DNA of 64,000 bases, taken from Daphnia pulex. Lineage: Eukaryota > Arthropoda > Branchiopoda > Diplostraca > Daphniidae. Each line of letters starts with the position of its first letter. The stretch's first letter is position 1. The translations under genes and the position numbers were made by a program. The stretch lies in assembly GCF_021134715.1 (NCBI RefSeq), contig NC_060022.1:1245001-1309000 (forward strand), read 5' to 3'. The notes under the pieces were generated by a model, which saw nothing but the letters and a program-made list of their open reading frames with translations, did not search any database and was not told the origin of the DNA. Of the stretch, positions 22,501-33,196 are shown piece after piece.

Positions 22501-22868
22501 CCGGACAATATGATGATGCTCAGCCACGAGACCACTATCGGTACCTTCAGCGCTCCCTCAACCTTTTCTGGGATATCTGGAAGACCGTCTATCTACAATC
22601 CTTGGCCGCGAGAAAGAAGTGGAAAATTCGTCGCCCAAATCTGGAAATCGGAGACGTCGTGTTGGAGATCAACAAAGGTTTCGGAAGAGGTGTCTGGAGC
22701 ATCGGTCATGTCGTTCAAACGTTTCCGGGTCCCGACGGCTGCGTGAGAGCAGTAGATGTCCAACTTCCGTCAAGAATATTTCGCCGCGGGATCACAGAAC
22801 TTTGCTTGCTTGAAACCAGCTCGGCCGTTCCGGCCTCGGGGGAGGATGTTTCTGCGAAATCGCAATAA
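19539..22868 (+). CDS. BEL/Pao Gag-Pol polyprotein, RT/RNase H deleted
   Basis: A single ORF of 1109 codons. The N-terminus is charged and helical (residues about 20-180, probable coiled coil). DUF1759-type gag covers about 255-430. Two cysteine-rich knuckles (CFKCEKSH...C and CFNCFSCKH...C) lie near 478-535. An aspartyl-protease-like motif FADEGSDTTLV is near 590. After CLSPDNQRAMAFVKE (about 765-780) the sequence passes almost directly to LGEDCLLRLGGRAGRARLPYD (about 850), the segment before the integrase zinc finger. HPLTEKI is then followed by integrase sequence just before the catalytic Glu (PPRTPHSGGAHESLVKS, about 900), then LLNTRPLTY (about 950) and a DUF5641-like end. No YxDD reverse-transcriptase motif is present. 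The full-length family is roughly 1700-1900 residues. The stop lies 22 nt inside the right LTR. Confidence 0.9.
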   Translation: MTEQPSRPSPEDELEEEEEATLTTVRTAAWIKAARTKRRTLRQQITSTGRRIETLVRSRGSRGAILGLIRHFDELLLRASHLQTELTSVEEDEEAERQDTLHLTYVTRVGETTEYARSYLASREGEAASVVGLGGNVPAAPAVSPSEIQRREQARLEEIANAQRRCDEAREQANRVWEECEAAQAALRQLSGRPAEPDQHSSVSQQLPDANPLANEWLARQRRINNISNLNNNNNNQETPDDWIDQYSAGLLPPISNNLSARSAVSAELASFQGKALEWFEWIDLFRALVHDTPKSPGEKLALLKRYLKDECLDVVYGLGGGESAYIQALVRLKETYGRRDVMRAAHLQALDRLELKGEAGAFKRFAEKVRSHLFDLNRIGETSTADVIEKICLKLNLQDRLVWNEERHGRLERRSLNDFGTWLCSRASAYQNAYSIAASQANSSAPVNEGFTQRRTRTHQASTKTHEGGSSTQSSKPFCFKCEKSHRLADCEDFKALPVGEKIHFCMRRRLCFNCFSCKHSVRECPTGQPCKYADCRFIHHPLLHGPEELPVKIVHPSTARAERNQRVALGMLRLQVQGNDGSWCSANIFADEGSDTTLVRSAFATALQIRGSPQVLTVDGAGGVVTSYPSELIHFQVRAESGEIVTLEGSTMQKVASPAPTTDWSKEKMRWPHLLDLPVGEVGGEVDVLIGTDHLHLLAARESREGEDYEPIASRTRLGWIIRGVTDRDARALAVRSFIISGRTQLDLLTSEMRRFCDTEAFGTEYKQGCLSPDNQRAMAFVKEKPDWSKIPITPRHIPQLCELVDRFPSPVRQCQEDSFLGESHRLRMKKPLYSTSSLLALAPILGEDCLLRLGGRAGRARLPYDQLHSPFLLGRHPLTEKIEELPKFMQASRIKWTFQPPRTPHSGGAHESLVKSTKRALYNSLEQEKGAFHHPTEDVLRTLLYEVAGLLNTRPLTYASSDPSDFRPLTPNDFLNRAPTAYPPAGQYDDAQPRDHYRYLQRSLNLFWDIWKTVYLQSLAARKKWKIRRPNLEIGDVVLEINKGFGRGVWSIGHVVQTFPGPDGCVRAVDVQLPSRIFRRGITELCLLETSSAVPASGEDVSAKSQ
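22838..22846 (+). promoter_or_regulatory. Polypurine tract
   Basis: GGGGGAGGA directly abuts the right LTR, the expected place for plus-strand priming. It lies inside the ORF. Confidence 0.75.
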
Positions 22869-23531
22869 TTTGTTTTACATCTGGCAACTACGCCTACGTC
22901 TTCCCTGCCTGTCATTCTCTCCCTTTCAGTTAATGTCGCCTGCTATTTTAGCTCATGTCGTGACAGTCAGTCTGTAATTTTATTAAGCTCTGTCTAGAGT
23001 CTCTTTGATCGTGAAATACGATTTTATTGTGTGTGTTTCATCTTTCATCAAGGTACGCCCTTTGTACAATTGTTTCCCGTTCATGAATCTAATTCCATGT
23101 TTGTATATTTAGCCTGAACAGATTTCAGCCTGTGTTCTTTCCTTTCTTCGAGGCTATTTGACGTGATAACGTCTATGTACACGTGGTAATTATTCTTGAG
23201 CTTGATGTATTGTTACTTAAGTCTACATTTTCATATATCTTTCCCAGGTCCCAGATACTTGTATCACATATACTGTTCATGTGTGTGTCACCCGATAAGC
23301 TTCCTTGCTTATAAGGTAACTTTCTCTATCATGCCCTTCATGTATCGATTATAATTCTTCCTGTCTATCTCAGGTACCTCACACGTATACTCTGTACACA
23401 TCAACACCTGACCCTGTACATATTTCATCGCTCTCATTTTATTCACCACTCATCGACTTTAATACATTGGATGTTAGAGACAAGAGAGAACGAGCATCCA
23501 TAATCACTGGTTCCAACATTCAGAGGGAACA
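22847..23531 (+). repeat. Right LTR (685 bp)
   Basis: Begins TGTTTCTGCG and ends GAGGGAACA; the same length as the left LTR and one visible difference from it. Confidence 0.92.
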
Positions 23532-23536
23532 TCTTC
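23532..23536. repeat. Target-site duplication, right (TCTTC)
   Basis: Matches 18061-18065 exactly. Confidence 0.85.
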
Positions 23537-25272
23537 TTAACGAATTCGTATCCGGATTGATTGATTTCGCTTGTATATACCTTTCCCTATTGATCTACAT
23601 AAGCAAGCGCACCATACATCCGATTGGATATCAAGTGTGTTCAAGGTTTAAGTGCTCAATTGCATTTTTTTCCAGTTCCTACCCAAATACGCACTTGATT
23701 CGAAATGCGGAACTTGTTAGTCACGTGACTGCGTACGAGAAATTTTGCCAAGTAGTAGCCTGAAAAACAACAACAGCAAAAAAAAAAAGTACTACTTTGT
23801 TTACTATTACTTACTACTGTGGGTAGGGTGGGTAAACTCGGTAAACTTGAACTAAAAGAACCGGTCGCAAAAGTATTTTTCTGCATTCCGCTCGCGAAAA
23901 CGTGTTGCGCAGTTCTTGGGTATTAACTATAACAGGTGCGCTTTAGCTGTCGGATTCATTTGCATGTTTATCACAATTTAGCTGACATGTTACAATATGT
24001 CATTTTGAAAGATCTGTAATCGCTGACAAATAGTGAAATACCACGGCTGAAAGAACGTGTTTGAAATAATTAAAACAAATTAAAATCACGTCAAATCTGA
24101 TTTATAGCGCAAGTCCAAATCCTACCAAATCCAAGTGATTTGACACTCTAATTACACAAAAAAAAATTATTTCTTCAATTGTTGTTGTTTTCTGGCAAAA
24201 AAAAGGAGAAGAGTATTATTTTTTGTGAGGAAGACACCGTGTTGGGGTACGCTTTTACGGTACGAGATGGCGGTATGATTCTGAATTTGGGATTCGTGAA
24301 GAAGACCTGTGTCCTTTAAAAAACAAACTCTCTAAGTCCGCCTTCACAAGCCGGCATTCCCAAATGTTCCGGTCAGTTGTGGAGTGTTTGCGCTGGCTCC
24401 AAAAAAGGCACAGAAAGAAGCTAACTAACATTTTAAAATGCGCTGAACTACAGACTGATATTTGTATCTTGTGTAACATACACTCGATTCCCTATGAAAC
24501 AGTTGTATTTTCTTGTCATGTCCAACACTTTCTGGGTCTTTGAAATATTCAACACGGGAGGATATACGGGGAGAAAGCCATTCACCTTCAGCTGATGTAT
24601 ACAGACCCAGTCGTTCATTCAAATCACCTGTATAATAGGTTACCGCCCAATGTACCCAAACCGGTTTGTGCTTCTATACTAGGTGTAGTCTATGACAAAT
24701 AGTATCCACCGTCATTATATGTTTGATTTACGTTTGAGACTATGTACCAACATTTTTTGACGTAAGGCTAGTTGTTGAAATTCTTTGATAATGACGCACG
24801 ATTCGTTTTTCGTGAAGCTATAAGACAATTAAAAAAACTGGGCCTCCTACGGAATTCCTACACGCCGGACACGAGCAATTGGCTGGAGCTATCCGTTACC
24901 ACGGGTGGCCCTACACAGATTAACTATAGAAATTACGCAACCGCGTTTGAGTCGTTGGGCGCCCATCGCTGACTGCTGGGCAAAGGAAGAAGAGTAAAAG
25001 TGTCTATGCAGCAAGAAACGACCCTGAGTGCTGTGGCATTTGCAATTATACAAAAGTTCCTTTGTGGACCGTCTCTTCCTACCTCAATAAAAATAGGATT
25101 TTTATTGGGAGGCATTGCTGTTACTGCCCACTGGTTTCTCCTTTCGCTCATCTCCATACACACTAGCACGTTAGTGGCTGCAAGAGAATATGCCCCCAGC
25201 TAAAGAAGAGAATGTTTGCCTGTGAAAGCTTCGCCACATCACTTTCATTCGGCTCTGTGTTCTGGTGTAAAA
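23537..25272. other. Intergenic between the retrotransposon and cluster B
   Basis: About 1.7 kb. A 66-codon frame at 24772-24972 has a fairly protein-like composition (FREAIRQLKKLGLL..., TSNWLEL) but no recognised family, introns or signal peptide. I do not call it a gene. Confidence 0.4.
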
Positions 25273-25280
25273 TATAAAAA
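25273..25280 (+). promoter_or_regulatory. TATA box of B1
   Basis: TATAAAAA, 90 nt before the ATG. The flank GATGGTCAG is shared with B3-B6. Confidence 0.7.
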
Positions 25281-25362
25281 GATGGTCAGTATCGGAATCA
25301 TCTTCACACTTCTCTCTCAACTGTCGTCAGAAGAGCAGCCAGACACTCCCCCAACTTGCAAA

Positions 25363-25936
25363 ATGAAATTCGTAAGTTGTCGTCATCCCTTCACAGTTCT
25401 TTTCTGCGAAAGTTTTTTCTTTTTTATTTATTCCTTAATCTTGACGTCTCAATCTCCCCTTCACTTCATTGTTCATTCACCATGCAGATCGTCGCTCTCG
25501 CTTTCTTGGCCGTGGCCCTCGCCGCACCTCAAGCCGACAAGAAGCCCGTAGAGATTATTTCATCAAACAGCGAAATGAACGCCGACGGCAGCTACTCATT
25601 TGCGTAAGTCAACATACGTATAATTGCTTGATGCCAATAATTCTAGAATTTGCATTCACTGAAATAATTGTTTTCGACAGTTTCGAGAGTGAGGATGGCA
25701 CCAAAGTCTCCGAGAGCGGCAGCCAGAAGCAAGTCGGACCTAAACCCGAGGATATCGGCACCGTTTCCAAGGGATCTTACTCGTACACCTCTCCCGATGG
25801 CGTCGTCATCACCGTCAACTGGACCGCCGATGAAAACGGTTTCCAGGCCACCGGTGACCATTTGCCCACACCTCCCCCCATGCCCGAGCACGTCGTCAAG
25901 ATGCTCGCCGACTTGAAGGCTGCCGGTCTTCTGTAA
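25363..25936 (+). CDS. B1: RR-1 cuticular protein, 126 aa
   Basis: Exons 25363-25371, 25488-25603 and 25681-25936. The signal peptide is MKFIVALAFLAVALAA (residues 1-16). A conserved linker DKKPVEIISSNSEMNADGSYSFA precedes the RR-1 domain (about 36-106): GSYSYTSPDG at 73-82, VNWTADENGF at 87-96 and GDHLPTPPP at 100-108. An 18-residue C-terminal tail MPEHVVKMLADLKAAGLL is predicted to be an amphipathic helix. The splice codon is GC|T (Ala). It should be secreted into the chitin-bearing procuticle. It leads six same-strand paralogues of equal length. Confidence 0.94.
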
Positions 25937-28582
25937 ACTGCTCAATATTATATCCTGATAAGCCATCGTGTAACTCGCTTAATGTGTACATAACGTCCAC
26001 AACGCTTGACGATCCTATAGTGTAAGCTTGAGATCAATTGAAATGGGCATGTATCATATTACTATTTCCGTGAGCAGGTTACAGAATACATTTTTGTACG
26101 TTTCTATCCAAATGGTTCAGTTGTATCTCTTTGTGTTTCATCGCTTTCATTCAAAATGAATCAGCAAAAATAGTGATGAGCAATGCAAGAATTAAGAGAA
26201 AGTATTTGGTGTCATGTCTGAATTGGATGCACGTTCGTACTTCATTGCGCTGCAAACATGGGGCATTACACAATTAGGACGGGGAAATCGAACGCGGGTC
26301 TTTTTGATACGACGCGAAGGTGTTGCCCGTTAAACGATAAATAAAATTTGAAATTTGTATTTAATCAAACCAGAATAGATGCATCATATAATTAACGCAT
26401 ACCCAAAACGATCAAAGAATTCCTCCATAAAATAGTGACAATAGCGAAACCAATTGTGTTGTCATGGTGGGAATTCCCATATCATGTGGAAGACTTAAGG
26501 GCATGCCGACTCAAGACTGGCTAAAATTTATCAGGATCAAATGAAAGTATTTTCCGCTCAACTTTACGCCTTCATAAGTAACGTTAAATAGCTGAAAGTA
26601 CTATTTTTATTTTCTTAGAACTTGTGACGCAGTTTCCTGAACCAATTAAATTCGAATCAGCACTTCACCGGCACCTCGGCGACAGCAGCGTCTTCAAACA
26701 CTCTTGAATTTGTTTTTAATGATACGTTCAATTAATTCCATTATCAAAAGTTGACACGATCCGCTGCTCTGCGTATAGCCAAAATGTGTGACTATATTTG
26801 GTGTTGTTGGCTGTACCATCAGCAAATAATTCCCTCCCCCTCTACATACATCAACTCAGAGTACCTAGCGCAACCTTGCCAGTCTTCTCTACGTACTTCC
26901 GGGTCCCACGTCGTAATACGCACGCGGGCATTATTATTGAAGACCGATTAGACAGCATCGTGATTCCTTATTATCAGATCAGACTAGATGGGCGGGGGAG
27001 AATGATTGCTCGTTCATGACTCGTCAAACTATGCGCCAAAACGATCGAGTAAAAAGCGCGCAAAAAGCCAATTTGAAAACAAAACAAAAAAGAATGAGTA
27101 CATCCTTGGCTATAAGAGAAGAATTTGGAGGGGGGGGGGAGGCTCGTGTTATTTTGATTTTAACTATCTCGTAAGAACAAGGCCATGGGTAGTAGTATAG
27201 TGACGATGAGCCAGCAAGGCTATCGGTCCGTACGCATCTTTTTATGGGTATAAAACATTATTTTATGCATGTACATATATATTGTTTTTACGATGTATAA
27301 CCCACGTCGGCGACAGCCGGTGTTGGAAATATAGTTCCGAGAAAAACGCTCACCAGTGGAACCCTAACGAAAAAAAGAATAAAAAAGAATTAGAATCTCC
27401 CGCCCGGAGCAACATACTATAAGTTAAACTCGAAGGATATCTTGATATGCTGTTGCTGGAACCTTCTTCTTCATAATAGCACTGCTGCTGCTGCTGCTAA
27501 AGTCTTACTAGATAGTGCCTGCGCAACAGCCGCCAACTGGATGCGCCCTTCACTCTTATAGAAGTGGGTTGGCGCATGGGAAAGGGATTTCAAGATTTCC
27601 TATAGCGTTTGTCTCTCCTTCCAAAAATCATGCCACTCAATGTATACACAGCTTCTTTTCGTTTTCACAGAGTCTGGTCACGAACGGTTTGAATGAAGTG
27701 CGCCAAAGCAGACATTGCGTAACAACTTGACGCCCTCCTGCCTGACACCTCTCTCGTTTCTCGCTACTGTTATAGCTGTATAGACAGGCCGGACGACATT
27801 TTTGGCGCGTCTACCCAACATGTCAATTGGCTTGGAAGGCATATGTCACTATAGCGCATCAACGTCATTTCATCTTGAGATATAAGGAGCGCTGTTGACG
27901 TCCATCTGTTAAACATGTTGTACCGGTACCACCTTTTTGACAGGAATAAATTTATTCAGAAAGTCAAAGGGTTTCTCTGTTTTGCCACTGCTGCTTCGTT
28001 GCCTAAATGAACAGGTTCTTCTCTGTTTCGGACGATCAGCCCGCTTGAATCGTCTCTCCCAGTCCTTATAGAACTCTCCCATTATTCAACGTAATCATCG
28101 CATTGGGAATTGGAAGGGCCTGTGGTGCGCTATGCATTTCTATAGACTTCCGCTGACTTGCTGGGCGCATGTGTATAGACAGTCACACCTATGACTTTAT
28201 ATCAAAGAGAGTGAAAAGCATCAATTCGGGTCAGACCCAACTTTTTCTTTCCGTTCTATTTTAAACATCAAACACTCTTCATTTCATACTTCATACAATT
28301 CTTCTTCTTTCTTGTTAGATTCTCACTAGTTTTTTTTTTGTTTTATTTTGTGTCAACTCATGCAATATAAATGCAGTAATTCCACATTCTCTTTATACAT
28401 GTAGGTTATCTAAACTTGCGTCCGCAACACGAACGCATAATAGCAGGAGAGGTGCACAATAAAAATAAACCCCCTCCGACTTATTCAAATAATAAAATAA
28501 GGACTACTGAAGCGTCGCAATAGGAGTGAAGGCTCTAACAAAAGAAGCGAAAGGACGTCTCAAACAGACAACACATTTTTCT

Positions 28583-28602
28583 TGTGTGTGTGTGTGTGTG
28601 TG
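28583..28602. repeat. (GT)n microsatellite
   Basis: About ten uninterrupted GT units. Confidence 0.9.
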
Positions 28603-28740
28603 GTACTTCTTCTCCGATCTTTTTTTTTTCACAGTGGCCTGGAATCCACGGTAAGTGAGCATCACGTTCACGTAAAGCTATGGCATCAAGATGATGTGGG
28701 AGTGTGCTGATAGCCTTGGAATTAGGAAACCATCTCTCCC

Positions 28741-28761
28741 TCTCTCTCTCTCTCTCTCTCT
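28741..28761. repeat. (CT)n microsatellite
   Basis: About ten CT units, ending before TTTCTCCC. Confidence 0.9.
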
Positions 28762-29579
28762 TTCTCCCGCTACCGTAGACGTATGGCCTATCTCTCAGGC
28801 TTCGGCAATTAGTGGTGACTCGCGTTTGGCCTTCAATCGTCTATACAGAATTCTACCACGTCGTTCAGTCTCCAGACTTTTGACGTTACCGCATATCAAA
28901 ATTTGACAAAAAGTTAGACAGACTGGGCTGATGTGATATCATTTCACTTGTATACATCAGAATATGTTTTGGTTTAAGAACGCGGCTTTCTTATGGATTG
29001 AAAGCGCTGTAATAATAAGTCGATGCCATGTTTATTTCAAAACGAAAAAAATTATCTATAAAGGGAAAGTTTTCCAATTCGAATTTAGGTTTTTGGTTTC
29101 TCCGGCCGTGTCGAGTTTTAGACAGGCACTTTGTCAATATTAACTGCCATCAAGTTGACCAAACACATATATAGGATCGATTGTAACTTTATACAATGAC
29201 TAATACGTTTTACAGGTTTATACGATTGTCAGCCCAAGGTATAAGAATGCGACGCGCTTGGATTGCTGGATCGGTGACAAAAATAAAAGGCTGTGACATT
29301 CACGGCGCCAGCAAATGCTTCTTCCTCTTGAAAGTGATTTTATTGGGTGCCGTTGCCACTTGATTCGTCTACTACCCACCACCCGCCGCTTTTCAGCACT
29401 TTCACTTATCTCTCTCCATACGGCACATGCTAGCGCAGCGATAGGGTATGTACGGCCTCCAGCAGAAGAAGAAGAAGAAGAAAAAGAAGAAGATGGGTTG
29501 CTGGGCCGTCGGGGCGGGAGTCGGCATTGCTTCAAAAACCAAAAGGTCATGTGTACAATCTCCTCCGGATGGAGGCAGG

Positions 29580-29587
29580 TATAAAAA
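29580..29587 (+). promoter_or_regulatory. TATA box of B2
   Basis: TATAAAAA, 97 nt before the ATG. Confidence 0.7.
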
Positions 29588-29676
29588 GGGTGGCGAGGAT
29601 GAGCGAATACCATCACACTCTTTCCCACTGTCTTCTAAAGCACAGAGAGAACTCCCCCCACCAAACCAAATCCAAA

Positions 29677-30280
29677 ATGAAATTGGTAAGACTTCAGTTG
29701 TACATATACTTTCGGATTTAATATACACGCTTCGATGCGCCAGAAAATAATAACATTCTCATCTCGTCGGTTCACGATTTCATTCTACTTTTGTTTTTAG
29801 ATCGTCGCTCTCGCTTTCTTGGCCGTGGCCCTTGCTGCACCCCAAGGAGATAAGAAGCCAATTGAAATCATTTCATCCAACAGCGAAATGAACGCCGATG
29901 GAAGCTACTCGTTTGCGTAAGTCTTATTCGTCTTATTATGTGATTGGCCGGCTTAATTGATTGACTAACATCTCTCGGAATCACTCTGACAACCAACTGG
30001 AAATGACTGTACGGATTTCAACAGTTTCGAAAGTGAAGATGGCACCAAGGTGGAGGAAAGTGGCAACCAGAAACAAGTTGGACCTAAACCCGAGGATATC
30101 GGCACAGTTTCCCGCGGATCTTACTCGTACACCTCTCCCGATGGCGTCGTCATCACCGTCAACTGGACCGCCGATGAAAACGGTTTCCAGGCCACCGGTG
30201 ACCATTTGCCCACTCCTCCCCCCATGCCCGAGCACGTCGTCAAGATGCTCGCTGACTTGAAGGCTGCCGGACTCCTGTAA
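29677..30280 (+). CDS. B2: RR-1 cuticular protein, 126 aa
   Basis: Exons 29677-29685, 29801-29916 and 30025-30280. Differs from B1 by MKL instead of MKF, PQGDKKPIEI in the linker, and FESEDGTKVEESGNQKQ and TVSRGSYSYTSPDG in the domain. VNWTADENGFQATGDHLP and the C-terminal helix tail are unchanged. Both introns are unrelated to those of B3-B6, so it is an older copy whose third-exon DNA is nonetheless very close to B1. Confidence 0.94.
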
Positions 30281-31484
30281 ACACCTGCACATATAATACC
30301 CGCAAACAAACGTAATTCAAACTCAAATGAAAAATCAAATTGCTCCGGGCCGCTTTGTACAACTTCAATGGCATTTGTTTCCCCCCTTTTTTGTGGCGAC
30401 AAAATATACAGACAATTTACTTCCGTAAAACGGATCATCTCCACATTTAATTGCGTCACACACGGACAGGACAACCAAAATTGTTACTGCAAAGTGCGCT
30501 AAATTTAAAATGCGCGCGCTAAATTAAACAAGACCGAATAAATCAAAGAAGAAAATGCCAAAAATGGTTTAATAGTTTTCATTTTCTAGTTAGAAATGAT
30601 AAGATAATTCCTAAGAAATTAAAGTTCCGGGATGATATTAATGAAAATTACGACAACAAATAAATTTCTGGTTGTAAATTTTATTTAAATCGCTAGTTTA
30701 TTGGTGACTCAACTTGACATTTCTTTTGCCAAGGTTATACCTAATGGATGAATCTTCTTTGTCGTTTGGGTTGACAGTGCGCGTCTATTCATCCGTCATG
30801 AGATATTCATGTTTCTTTGTTTCAATTGAACATGTTATTGCGCCACATCTATTTATTATGCAGACATGAATCAAGAATCACGAACTAAAAAATAAATAAT
30901 ACACGGTATAAGACGGAAGTATATACTGCTGGATAGTTATTAAATGTCGCCAGGTATTATAAATAACGTGACGGATGTTTGACCCCGGCTTGATTACGAT
31001 GTCGGATTCAAAATTGCTTATCGCGACATTTCCAAACGTTTTCCGGTTTCAGTTCACCTTTTGTGGTATTCCAGCCCGACCTCAAGACTGGGTCCTATTC
31101 AGCAATACCTATAAACTAAAGTAATAAATACCATTTAGTGGGGAAAATCGGTTATGGCGAATCGATTGATTTGTTGCTCGTAAGAAACGCTTCCATCTCC
31201 ATAGGGGACATTTTTTTTTGCCTCCGCAAACTAACTCTGAGTGACCAATAGTGGTTTATGTCATGGATCCGTGCCAACCACTTTCATCGAGCGGCCACCA
31301 CCAGCTATACCAACTACCCACGCTGCAGGTTTATACGACGTGCAAGTACTGAGGATTGAGGAATCACGAAACCACGTCGGGTCTTTCCCTATAGCAATTG
31401 GGATAGGGAATCTTTGCCTTCAATCTTGTGCCCGCCTAGGAGAGTGGGCAGTTCCCTGTGTACAACTTTCGTGCCGCGGCGGAA
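30281..31484. other. Intergenic B2/B3
   Basis: About 1.2 kb, AT-rich; no supported gene. The last 250 bp resembles the upstream flanks of B4-B6 only in patches. Confidence 0.45.
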
Positions 31485-31492
31485 TATAAAAA
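31485..31492 (+). promoter_or_regulatory. TATA box of B3
   Basis: TATAAAAA, 90 nt before the ATG, followed by GATGGTCAGC. Confidence 0.7.
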
Positions 31493-31574
31493 GATGGTCA
31501 GCAGCGGAATCTTCACCGCACTTCTCTCTCTCCTGTCTTCAGAAGAACAACAGAACTCTCCCCAGCTAGTAAAA

Positions 31575-32121
31575 ATGAAATTCGTAAGTCGTTCTTTTTT
31601 GGTTCCACGCTTATTTTTATATTTCACCGCCTCGTTTTCTCAATCCCTATTCCCTTATTAATGCCGTGCGTTCGTGCAGATTGTCGCTCTCGCTTTCTTG
31701 GCCGTGGCTCTTGCCGCCCCACAAGGAGATAAGAAGCCAATTGAAATCATCTCATCCAACAGCGAAATGAACGCCGATGGCAGCTACTCTTTCGAGTAAA
31801 CTCACTTACTCATTCAGTGCTCGTACAAGTTCATCTTTGAATTAAATCGTCTTATTTTTCGACAGCTTCGAATCCGCTGATGGCACAAAAGTCTCCGAGA
31901 GCGGCAACCAGAAGCAAGTCGGACCTAAACCCGAGGATATCGGCACCGTCTCCAAGGGATCTTACTCTTTCACCACTCCCGATGGCGTCGTCTTGACCGT
32001 CAACTGGGTTGCCGATGAAAACGGTTTCCAGGCCACCGGTGACCATTTGCCCACTCCTCCCCCCATGCCCGAGCACGTCGTCAAGATGCTCGCCGACTTG
32101 AAGGCTGCCGGTCTTCTGTAA
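31575..32121 (+). CDS. B3: RR-1 cuticular protein, 126 aa
   Basis: Exons 31575-31583, 31680-31795 and 31866-32121. Exon 2 ends GA, so the splice codon is GA|C (Asp, SYSFDFESADG) where B1/B2/B5/B6 have Ala. The domain has KGSYSFTTPDGVVLTVNWVADENGF. Intron 2 is nearly the same as in B4 and recognisably related to that of C8, 29 kb away on the other strand. Confidence 0.94.
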
Positions 32122-33108
32122 ACTTGTTCACTTTTATTGGCCGCACTTGTATAATTACTCAACCAAATCAAATTGCTCTGATGCTTTTGTACAATTTCAG
32201 TTTTATTCCCAGTTTGTCGTGTCGCAAAAAACAATACAGAGAAATTAATTCCGTACACATAAGCGTTTGAATTTGTTATTATCGGTTATTATCAAAGTGG
32301 AAAACTTGAACTTCAATTTTTTTAAAGTTTCGCAGTCTTTGGCGTCCGATTTTGTCCAGTGCTGGGCTAAAAGTTTGAAATAGATATCTTGCGTAATTTT
32401 TAATTGATTCTGAACAAAAAGAGGAACCAATTTCTAGGACGAAAAAAACTTTCCGCAGGGAATGAAGTTCAACGATTGATGATGCCTGAGTTGTCTTTTG
32501 ACAATTTTCTGGTTGCGAATTGCGATGTTTTCATTGAAATTTGTCCGAAAGAGACTCAACGTGAAAATTTGGTTACATATTCAAGGTTGTGCTAAAGGAT
32601 TCTCGAGTATTCTAGCTGAATTCTCGCTAAAAAAAAGTCTGTACCAAGAAAATACTGCGCTTCCTATTTTGGAAATGCACATCTTTTATGATACCACGTG
32701 ATACCTTCTCTTAATTTACACATGAATGATCTAAGGTCATAAGTGTGAAATAATCTATTATGAAATTCGTAGAATTACTGTGTATAAAATAAGCGAAGAA
32801 AATTTATGCCATCACAGAGTAGGGGGTGTACAAATAAATGTCCTTTTTAAAACAAACATCGTATCTTTCGGTGATCTGACCGGTTTGATTCCCAACGGAC
32901 GATGACGTTCTTGTTTCTGGATCTATTAAGTGAAAAAAAATCGCAGTTATTACAATTGTTTGTGGTCAAAATCACTATGGTGAACGGAATTCCTAGTCAC
33001 CAGAGCGGTTTCCATCTTTATTGAGTCCAATTTCAGCACACCCAGAATAGTATAACCACTAATGGTTTGTTGTGGCTTCATGCCAAACACTTTCATACCC
33101 TAGCGGAA
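32122..33108 (+). repeat. Duplicated spacer, unit 1 (B3-B4)
   Basis: Non-coding, but homologous along most of its length to 33743-34706 and 35341-36286 (shared blocks near 32210, 32385, 32465-32570, 32800 and 32990). It marks the tandem duplication of units of about 1.6 kb. No gene inside is supported. Confidence 0.8.
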
Positions 33109-33116
33109 TATAAAAG
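33109..33116 (+). promoter_or_regulatory. TATA box of B4
   Basis: TATAAAAG, 88 nt before the ATG; the whole block CCCTAGCGGAATATAAAAG is shared with B5 and B6. Confidence 0.75.
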
Positions 33117-33196
33117 ATGGTCAGCGTTGGCAGTATCATCACACTCTTCTTCCAACTGTCTTCAGAAAAACAGCTGAGCTCTCCTATTTTGCAAAA

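Larger units (their letters stand above)
18066..23531 (+). mobile_element. BEL/Pao LTR retrotransposon, internally deleted
   Basis: Complete 5466-bp insertion: 685-bp LTRs at both ends, TG...CA termini (the left copy ends TA), TCTTC target duplications, a TGGTCCTTCGAACCGG primer-binding-like site just inside the left LTR, a purine-rich tract before the right LTR, and a single gag-pol-type ORF. The family assignment rests on the ORF: Pao-type gag (DUF1759), zinc knuckles, DUF1758-like protease, integrase zinc-binding remnant and DUF5641-like C-terminus. Reverse transcriptase, RNase H and the first part of the integrase core are missing, so the copy cannot have moved alone; near-identical LTRs indicate a recent insertion driven in trans by a complete relative. 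Confidence 0.92.
25937..29579. other. Long intergenic gap B1/B2
   Basis: About 3.6 kb with no supported gene. It contains a tRNA-like 3' fragment on the - strand near 26278-26345, (GCT)n at 27482-27498, (GT)n at 28583-28602, (CT)n at 28741-28761 and (GAA)n at 29460-29492. Confidence 0.45.

Noticed and set aside
22500..22530. YDDA near the end of the retroelement ORF as a reverse-transcriptase YxDD motif
   Set aside because: The context QYDDAQPRDHYRYLQ belongs to the post-integrase DUF5641-like region; no RT blocks surround it.
24772..24972. 66-codon frame with protein-like composition (FREAIRQLKKLGLL)
   Set aside because: No family recognised, no intron or signal peptide, no clear promoter; too short to support without expression data.
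29218..29750. Frames of 89-136 codons around the (GAA)n tract
   Set aside because: Open only because of the trinucleotide repeat (poly-E/K/S translations), and they run into the B2 promoter.
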